Of a DNA stretch of 64,000 nucleotides, positions 56,277 to 64,000 are shown one piece after another. The notes under the pieces are model-generated. The model saw nothing but the letters and a program-made list of their open reading frames with translations, ran no database searches and had not been told where the DNA came from. Each line of letters starts with the position of its first letter. Positions within the stretch are counted from its first letter, which is position 1. The DNA is taken from the NCBI RefSeq assembly GCF_029784135.1, contig NC_073745.1, forward strand, positions 82,555,650-82,619,649, written 5' to 3'. The translations under genes and the position numbers were made by a program. Source of the stretch: Toxorhynchites rutilus septentrionalis (taxonomy: Eukaryota > Arthropoda > Insecta > Diptera > Culicidae).

Positions 56277-59200
56277 ATGGGCAAAGAGATCGATCCGGCA
56301 GATATCGGCAAACATCCGGATCTGATTCGCAAGGCGCAGGCAGAAATGACTCAAAGCGATGTGCTGGTGTGTGGCCGATGTCATAACGTGTTTCACTTTA
56401 TCGAACTGTTCAAAGAGCACAAGGAGCAAGAGTGTCGCAAAGAGTCCACCCTGAAGGACTGCCGTGAGACCAAGGCTAAGGTGTGGGCATTTCTGTTGTG
56501 GAAGGCGGCTCAACTGAACGCAGAAGATGCGGAAATGGGCAATGTGAATTCCTGGAAGCTTTACCAAACATGGGTGAAGCTGGAGGAGTCGGTACGTGAG
56601 ACCTGGATCGTGGCTGGTAGAACAATTCAATCGTTTGCTAGGGTAGATTGAAGAATTTTATTCAATTCATATAGTTTACTGATGACTGTGAATCTTTTCA
56701 GATGGGGCAAGGTAACTTGCAGGAAATGCCTGTGAAAATCACCAAGACCATAATTGAAAGTGGACCCGATGATAAAAGTATGTTCACAAACGATAGCTAT
56801 AGTGAAGATAACTATTCATTGAATCGCGTATTCATTTCCAGAAGCAGCAATTAACAATTCATCTCAACAAAGCCGCTTTGCGTCCGGCCGAAAACCAGAT
56901 ATAAAATCAAATTCTCCCATAGCTGCTTCCGTTGGTAAGACCGAAGAAACAAAACGGCCGCCGCTCTCTACCCAAGTCAAGAAGCAAGAGACAAACGCAG
57001 TCAACAAGGGAATCGGGTAACTACCTTTTGTATCTAGTTTCTGTTCAATCTATAGATATAAAATTGGATTTCTGTCCGTCTGTCTGATCCTTATGAACCT
57101 GGAAATCACTGTACCGTTCGACGTGAATATTTGTATGTTGACCGGGGAATGTTCTTATGATCGTTCGAGACCCCTCCAAAGCTGAGATCCAGTGATGCCT
57201 GGAAACAGTAATGTGTCACAAATTTCTCGGCACTGTTGGAAAAGACATGGTTGACATTCTTAATAACATTTTAGTTCACTTTGCCTCCGAGTTGAATTTT
57301 TTGAAAAAAACACACAGTAAACGCGCTTATATCAACAAAATTCACAAATTTGTCAGAGTTTCTGAATACAACACTGCACGCTACTTTATATGTGTGAGTG
57401 ATTTTTGTGTACGATACAAAAAAATCTATCTCACCTGTAGTTTATGTCAAACCTCGTTGAACTCAAGCATCGGTACATGCATACATGATACATGAGAGAG
57501 AGAGAAACGAATTCATTTTGGGGGTAGTCACTTCAATATGCTAGAGGCGTGTAAATCAGCTCATCTAAAAGAACTGCTTTATGAACAGCTCTTCAGCTCA
57601 GTTGTCAGTGTCGTCTTTCAATTTGGGTCCCAAACTTGAAAGTGTAATCTCTATCAGATTAGAAGACACGAAGCCAGTTTTAAAATGTCAACATTTGAAT
57701 GAAATTAGGGGGTCTTCGTAGCCACTTGGTTACGCGTTCGCTTACTAAGCGATCGGTCGTGAGTTCATACTCAGGACCCTCAATTGACCATCTTTGTGTT
57801 GTTATATAATAACTACGTCCACCCAAACATCATCAGCGATGGAGATCGATCCACGGTCGAAATTAGATCGATTCATCCACAGGGTGTCGACTATCTTGAA
57901 AATCCTTGAAAATCAGGGAATATCAGGGAATTCAAACAATGTCAGGGAAGATCAGGAAATATCAGGGAAGTTCGTCACCAATCTGGAAAAAATGAAATTC
58001 CGTCAATTAGAATTTTGATTATTGCAGTAATTAGAAAGTTAATGATACCAAAGAAGTTGTATTTGACTAGTTTGACTCTCTGTAGGTATGTATGTTCTTG
58101 GGACATTCTCAAGCATCAGGAATGAACTTGCAGCTTTTGAAGAAGGCATGGGAATTATATATTTTAACAAACTTCTTTTTGAGTCGATGGACGGTATAAA
58201 CGTGAATTGGTCATATTACGCGAGCTGCAACTGGTTTTTCAAAATGAAGGATATTTTACACGGTTCATCAAAGGATTGAAAAAAATCGCCAAAATTTTAC
58301 GACTGAGAAATCTTGAAATTTCGTCTGAGATGCGAAGCACTGCGTTGATGTATCATTCATCTTTCCATCATTGATTACGATAGAAAATGGAGGGAAAACG
58401 ATTCGAGAAGCTTTTGACTATTGGCTTTTTTGATATTTGACGGATTTTGGTCGTTGATTACGGAAGTTTTTACCCAAAATGGTCTTCTGTCTCTCATTAG
58501 AAACCTCAACGTTGAGAGGCCTTTTCCATTAGCGAATGTTTTTATGAAAACATGTGGGAGGAAACGGTTGTGCTATGCGACAAGTTTATGGTGCTATACT
58601 TCACTTTGGAAGGATAGCATCAATAAAGATGTTGAGCTCTTTTTATCGTCATATGAATCAAAGTTAATAAAATGGCTACGGGAAACAGAAGTGAAATCTC
58701 TGGAGGTAAAACGGGGAAAATTTTGCAAAACGTACAAAAAGGAGCCGAAATATTACGAGATAAAGCGTTTTGTTAAAATCGTAACAGTTTCATGAAATTG
58801 ATCCGAATCAAAATGAAAATGTCTCATTCTGTACTAGTATTCTAGACTCCTTTAAAATAACTTTGAACTGTATTAGTATATCCATTTTTTTAAATCTTTT
58901 ACGACATTTATCAGTCGTCGTTAAACTCAATTAAAAATCACAAACAATTTATTTATTGGAAAATATTGACAGACGTTCTTAAATTTCATTGTTTAAGCTA
59001 ACTAAATGTTTTAGGAGCTACAGCTAAAATACATTTAGAGATTTTAATTAAAATAAAAAAATTACTGGAAAATCAGGGAATACCAGGGAAATTATTTCCG
59101 GATTTTAAGTCGACACCCTGATCCATACAACTGCTCTGCTCTGCAAGAAACATCGGGCTGCTGTTCTATAAATAACCCAACAATGATCAATATCAACTGT

Positions 59201-62200
59201 CTCCGCTGTCCGGTCTGCTGAACAATGGAAGAACAGAAAGAATACCCTTACGCCGAAATAGCTACTACTGTGTAATTTACCATAATGTAATGGAACAGAA
59301 AACTTAACGCCTAAATGGCTACTACTAACTACTGTGTAATTTACAGTTTATAGAAACATAAACATATGTACATGTACACGATTGAAACCCGGCTCTGTTA
59401 CAGTTAAAATGCTAATGAGCCTAATAAATAAATAAATGGGATAAAAAAAATTTGAATGAAATTTTTCACATCATTATTAAATTACTTGAAACACGACCTT
59501 TATTCAACCATTTGTCTATACATTTCCGACATTTTTACTGAGACTTTTTCTATTAAAATATAAAGTTGTTTTAGAAAACAATTTTCTTATGGGGTTTTCC
59601 ACCGCCTGCTATTGCTATACAAATGAAACACAATTTTCTGCATAACTCGAAAACTAATCAAGCAAATGAAGCTAAATTTGGCAGGTTATGATTTAAGGGG
59701 GGACGAAACGTTTCTATGGTGATTAGATACTCCTCCCTCCTCTCTAAAGGGGGGGCTGCCATATAAATGAAGCATACATTGTTGCGTAACTCAAGAACTA
59801 ATCAAACAAATGGAGCCAAATTTGACATGTGAAAGGGGGCACGAAATGAATAGAATTCCTCTCCCTCTCTAAGGGAGGCCTGCCATACAAATGAAGCATA
59901 CATTGCTGCTTAACTCAAGAACTAATCAAGCAAACGGAACCACATTTTGTATATGGATGTTTTAGGGGGCAATAAATGTTTCTATGATGGTTTAACACTC
60001 CTCCCTCCTCCGTAAGGGATGAGGAGGGCGTGCTGCTTAACTCGAAAATCAATCAAGAAACGAAACCAAAGTTGGCATGTGAAGGTGTTAGAGGGCACGA
60101 AATGTTTCTATGGTGGTTCGACACTCCTCCCCCTCTCTAAAGGAGGGAGTGGTTGGGATTTGCATAACTCGAGAACTAATCAAGCAAATTGAACCAAATT
60201 TGGCATATCAAGGTTCCAGGGAGCAATAAATGTTTCCATAGTGGTTTGACATACCTATCCCCTCTCTAAGGGAAAGGGGGCTGACACACAAATGAAACAT
60301 AAATTTCTGCATAACTCGAGAAGGAATCAAGCAAATGGAGCCAAATTTCGGGCGGGACGAAGTTTACCGGGACAGCTAGTGTCTAATAAAAATTGTTTAT
60401 TTGCAGAAAACGTTCCGTTGCCAAGCGTACTACTCCTGGAAGCGGTGAAGTTGTCGAGGAGGAAGTCGAAAAGATTCTGGCCAAAAGATTCAATCCTCGA
60501 CGTAAGGAACACGAATACTTAGTGAAATGGTCCAAATACGCCCACGATCAGAACACCTGGGAGCCACTGATCCACCTGCAAACTTGCCAGAGCGTTTTGG
60601 AGTACTTCGAGACACAGCTGGCGAAGCAAAAAGAGCAGAGAGCGGCCGCGGCTGCTAGAACGCTTCAACAGCAACAAGCTGAGAAAGCCAAAGCAGCGAA
60701 TGCATCTTCAAGTGCTAGCGCTTCGCCGAGCACAACTTCCACTTCGGCGGTATCCAAACCAGCCACTCCGGCGCCAACTACTGTTACAATTCCGTCAAGC
60801 GCACCGGTAACGGTCCCTGCTTCGCAACTTTCTCCAGTCACCGGGAGGCCCATCAGGAACTCGAAAGTCAATGCCATGGATAAGGTTAAACAGTGGGTTG
60901 GTACCACCAGTGGGGGAAGCTCTGGCAACGAGGAAACAGGCGTTAAGCGAAAGTTGGATGCCGACAGTGACTTCGATGCCGAGGAAGAAAGCGATGAAAT
61001 GACGAGTGGTATCAAGAAACTTAAAACTGAGAACGGGGCTGTGAACCAAGCGTTGGTCAAGGCTCAACAGAGTGGTAACGTTAAGGTTGTTCCGGTGGGA
61101 GCTAAATCACCGGGGAAAGTGGTTAACGGAATCGGATCTTCCAAGAAGGATGATAGCAATGCTGCCGAGGTGATCCTTAAAACACCAAAAGATGGAACTG
61201 CGAGTGGCGTTGTGAAGAAGCCAGGATTTACAGGCGCGAAAAATGTTGCCGGCGAGGCCAAGGTTCAAATTGTTAACCGTGGTGAAGTACCGAAGCAGGG
61301 TGTTTTTAAAGTGAACCAAAATTCAACTTCACCCCAACCGTCAACTGCTCCGGTCAGCAAAACTACCCCACCAGGAACAACTACAACAACGACCACACGA
61401 ATTGTACGCAAAAATATAGGCGGTACACAGCAGCTGGTCAAACAAGTTGTCCGGACCACCATACCTATCCAACATGCACAAACCCCGACCCAACAGCGAC
61501 AACCCCTACAAAAGGTCACCAGCAACACTAACTCAACCGGAGCTCCGATTCCGAAGGTATCAAACGCCGTACCCCAACGAAATACTCCCTCCTCAAAACT
61601 GACGGCAGTGCAATCGAAACCCCCAATGAACCGCGCTTCTGATCTAAAGCCAACGGCCTCGGAGCAAAAAATAAATGCCCTGCGGAAGCAAGGGCTCAAC
61701 GTTGTGAAACGGGTCGTTTCTCCAGCTCAAACATCGGCGGAACAGAAATCCATTGCTGCCAACGATGAAGAAGATGACGATGGGTTCAACGATCCATTCC
61801 CATCTAACATCGCTGCCCCGGCGCCTCCATCTCCCCCACGTGCTCTCACCCTTTGTCCTGTCACTGGGAAGGTCCTGGGTCAAGCCGAAGGTGAACCCAC
61901 TCCGGTGCCAAGTCCCGAGATTCAGGAGGATAAATCAAAGGGGAAAAAACCTCAGCAACAGCAACAAATCCAAGAGCATCAGCAGGAGCAGCAGGATATG
62001 TCGCAGGAACAGGACACACAAGTGCAGCAAATTCTCACCAATGAAGATGGTTCCCCCATTATCGTCGCTGGCGAGGATGGAACGCTCTATCAGGTAGCGG
62101 GGAAAAACGCCGAGGGTCAAACTATCCTGATTGCCCAGGGGGCGGATGGAGAGCAGCAGTGTGTGCTAGTGGCCTCGCAGGATGGTGAGGGCGAAGACGG

Positions 62201-62646
62201 AGCCGGAGGTGTATTAACACTGGATGCAGCCGTTTCCGAAGCAGTTGCTCAAATTGGTGTTCCACAAGAGGTGAGTTTTCAAACGGTTCAACACATGTTC
62301 CAACACATTATCGAACACTGTTTTTCGTCAGCAGGGCCAGCAGTTAACAGAAGAACAAGGGGTTCAGTACAAGATCGAGGAAAATGCAGACCCCAATCAA
62401 CAGCTAACAATTCAAACGGAGGATTCCCAGGACGGACAAATAACTGCCGAAGTAGTACAAGCGGACCAACCTTCTCCTGGTAAGTGATGCAATGTCGGAC
62501 ATGGGTTTGAACTTACAACTAATGTGCCATTGTTTTATTCTCTACCAGGTGGTACTCGACGAGTGGTGCTCTTACTTCCCGACGGTAGCTTCATGATGAC
62601 GGAAGTGAACGAGGAGCAATATCAATCATTGAATCTAGTAAACTAA
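56277..62646 (+). CDS. Chro: Chromodomain protein, probably Chromator/Chriz
   Basis: Coding exons 56277-56591, 56702-56777, 56842-57016, 60407-62270, 62335-62479 and 62549-62646, all GT-AG and in frame, give 890 aa (Drosophila Chromator is of similar size). In flies Chromator binds interband chromatin with Z4 and joins the spindle matrix; by analogy this is a nuclear chromatin protein. Residues 30-53 hold a CGRCHNVF...HK...C zinc-finger-like motif. A chromodomain is at about 209-262 (VEKILAKRFN...YLVKWSKY...TWEPLIHLQTC...YFETQL), with the aromatic cage positions plausible. A long Ser/Thr/Pro/Gln-rich region follows, with a Q-rich stretch near 525-555. The tail is VVLLLPDGSFMMTEVNEEQY. Intron 4 is 3390 bp owing to a Helitron; the others are 64-110 nt or so. 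The acceptor at 62335 has a CAG alternative 3 nt upstream. Chromodomain certain; gene name probable. Confidence 0.8.
57540..57706. repeat. Dispersed-repeat fragment, left half
   Basis: The block up to ATTTGAATGAAATT continues after the SINE at 59464 (TTTCACATC...). The same repeat family is seen at 55080-55200. Confidence 0.45.
57707..59449 (+). mobile_element. tRNA-derived SINE, split by a hAT-like element
   Basis: A 14 bp target duplication ATTTGAATGAAATT (57693-57706, 59450-59463) flanks it. The head has GTAGCCACTTGG and GAGTTCATACTC, A- and B-box-like with small changes. The body GGAGATCGATCCACGGTCGA matches the SINE at 17870-18066. The tail is TAATAAATAAATAAATGGG plus an A-run. The SINE proper is 57707-57879 plus 59126-59449. 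Confidence 0.85.
57880..59120. mobile_element. hAT-like element with CAGGGTGTCGAC ends
   Basis: The termini CAGGGTGTCGACT and the inverse AGTCGACACCCTG are flanked by ATCCA (57875-57879, 59121-59125). CAGGG ends suit hAT; a 5 bp duplication is shorter than the usual 8. Subterminal copies of AATCAGGGAATA occur at both sides. Frames 58088-58279 and 58421-58795 may be a decayed transposase (GKDSINKDVEL-like region) but are not recognised with confidence. Confidence 0.7.
59640..60330. repeat. Tandem array inside the Helitron
   Basis: The phrase (C/T)TAACTC(G/A)A(G/A)AACTAATCAA recurs about six times at 125-146 bp spacing (near 59641, 59785, 59911, 60036, 60165, 60311), each followed by CTCC(T/C)CCCTCTC-type runs. 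Confidence 0.8.
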
Positions 62647-64000
62647 GTGTTGAATTCTTTGGACTATATTATTAGTGTCGGAGTGTGTACTAGAACGATT
62701 TTGAGGCATATAATATGTCACTAGGATATATACTTGAGCTATAGAGTTAGAAAAAGATTTAACCATTGAAGCATCAGTCGTTTCGGAGTGTTGATTTACA
62801 GAATTGAATTGTTCAATTCAACGGTAATTTTAGTGTTAAGTATTGTACAAATAGAATTTTAGTAGTTTCGAGTTTAATATAATTCTAAGAAATTCATGGC
62901 TTCACAGATTATGTTTCCTAGACCTGTTATTGCATCGTGGCAACAACGGATTTTGTTTCGTCGAACATTATGAGCTCATGTAGAATAATGTAAGAACATA
63001 CATTTTAAATATAATGAAATCACCAATAATTGTAAATTCTATCATTGAAGTAGATGGAAGATATCGGAGAATACCCAGTTCTGTTCCTAACCATTTTCAG
63101 CGCAAATATCAATCCACATTTTTAGACCAGTCTTCACGATTAATTGTCATATGGCGCCATCTAAAGATCTTTTCATCTATATACAGTAAGTTACCTCTAA
63201 TTGGACAGGCCTGTAATCAGGGTTACCATATGTACAGAATCATCTGTATTTATACAGATTTTTCAGACATTTTGGAACCAAGAATCTGTAAATTTGAAGA
63301 TTTTTCAAAATAACGATCCAATACTGGTTATGGCTTGATCTCAGTAATATTGTTTCCCAACTCACCAATTTTATTTATAAAGCATTCGAATCAGTCTGAA
63401 TTGGAGACATTTTGGCATTCATATGTAGTGTGTAGTAATGCTTTCTCTTGTTCAATCTAAAGCGAAAAGATGCACAAGTCTGCGTCATCGGCTAGCTTTA
63501 CAATAAATAAATAACTCTGCTTATCTTTGACCTTTGGACACCATCAACAACGTCAAATTAATAATAACTAAGTCAATCAATGATACTAAACAGTGATGGT
63601 AAAAAATCACATTCAACGATCAATAAATAAGTATATCCCTCTAGTCGGATGTTTTTAAATCACCCCCAGCAGGCGATGCTCTTTTATCCTTCGTATGTAC
63701 ACAGAGAGAATACTTGGAACGGTGAGCTACCAAGATCTCAAAAAAGCAATATGAAAGAGGAATCCCCACTGTATGCACTCTCGAAGCATTACTTCTACTA
63801 CTCAAGGCTACTCGTGAGTGCAAGCCACAAACGATTAATCCCATCCCATAGAGCGGATGATGAGTTCTTGATCGGAAAGTGTACAAGAGACGATCAACTG
63901 AAATCTTACGACACTCGTCGAGGGATTTTTAATTCTCTATTGCACTGTCCGCAGTGAGTGGCTGACTCAGCCTCGTGTCGATTTTATTTTGCTGTCGTCT
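62647..64000. other. 3' region of the chromodomain gene and downstream intergenic DNA
   Basis: AT-rich 3' UTR follows the stop; no convincing AATAAA lies within 350 bp, only AATAAT/ATTAAA-like variants. CAGGGTTACCATATGTACAG near 63219 may be one end of a hAT-type MITE. ORFs 63014-63313, 63641-63886 and 63649-63957 are unsupported. Confidence 0.45.

Larger units (their letters stand above)
57049..60380 (+). mobile_element. Helitron filling intron 4 of the chromodomain gene
   Basis: It starts TCTATAGATATAAAA after an A and ends GGGACAGCTAGT. The 5' TC and 3' CTAGT with a preceding GC-rich CGGGACGAAGTTTACCGGG segment are Helitron hallmarks. Removing it leaves a 58 nt intron (57017-57048 plus 60381-60406). 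The interior is a SINE insertion plus a tandem array. No Rep/helicase is seen, so it is non-autonomous. The base after CTAGT is G rather than the usual T. Confidence 0.7.

Noticed and set aside
57708..57790. tRNA gene
   Set aside because: A and B boxes are degenerate, acceptor-stem pairing is absent, and the sequence continues into a SINE body and tail flanked by a target duplication. The same applies to 17990-18066 and 54555-54605.
61265..61699. 144 aa minus ORF opposite the chromodomain gene (also 60665-61060)
   Set aside because: Antisense shadow of a low-complexity Ser/Thr/Pro coding exon.

Overview
The window is nuclear DNA from an insect, most likely a culicine (Aedes-type) mosquito. 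Four things point there: very high transposon load, short 50-60 bp GT-AG introns, several tRNA-derived SINEs, and DD37E mariner and other transposon types familiar from mosquitoes. The species cannot be fixed from sequence alone. No bacterial operon, CRISPR array or rRNA is visible.

About 48 kb on the left (1-48.7 kb) is almost wholly mobile DNA, much of it nested. It opens with the C-terminal part of a P-element/THAP9-like transposase. From 2.6 to 8.5 kb there is a duplicated segment whose second copy holds a Russian-doll nest of DNA transposons, each layer supported by target-site duplications (TSDs) or an empty-site copy. From 10.3 to 16 kb are fold-back elements hosting a decayed DD37E mariner, a pogo-like MITE and a mariner relic. 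From 19 to 29 kb four copies (A-D) of a promoter-bearing repeat family lie in poly(A)/poly(T) tracts, and related copies lie near 41-44 kb (F, G). A relative near 33 kb (E) leads into a gag-like reading frame. A Tc1 relic sits at 29.5-30.7 kb. A 4.4 kb non-LTR retrotransposon with a 20 bp TSD and a deleted reverse-transcriptase core occupies 44.1-48.5 kb.

Host genes: (1) a C2H2 zinc-finger gene on the minus strand (34.2-35.3 kb) built as one finger per exon; (2) an unrecognised four-exon gene on plus (51.18-52.03 kb, 231 aa), convergent with (3) GTF2H2, the p44/Ssl1 subunit of TFIIH, on minus (52.18-53.47 kb); (4) a chromodomain gene on plus, probably Chromator/Chriz (coding 56.28-62.65 kb, 890 aa). 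Intron 4 of the last gene is a roughly 58 bp intron enlarged to 3.39 kb by a Helitron, which contains a SINE, which contains a hAT-like element.

The most novel-looking feature is the poly(A)-targeted family with ends CAGGAAGTGGGTTATA... and ...CCTACGTC. Its A-D copies carry a TATA/Inr core promoter at correct spacing and a 21-26 codon ORF kept in frame. One copy has a paralogous empty site inside this window. All exon models were made by eye from splice signals and frame, without transcript data.
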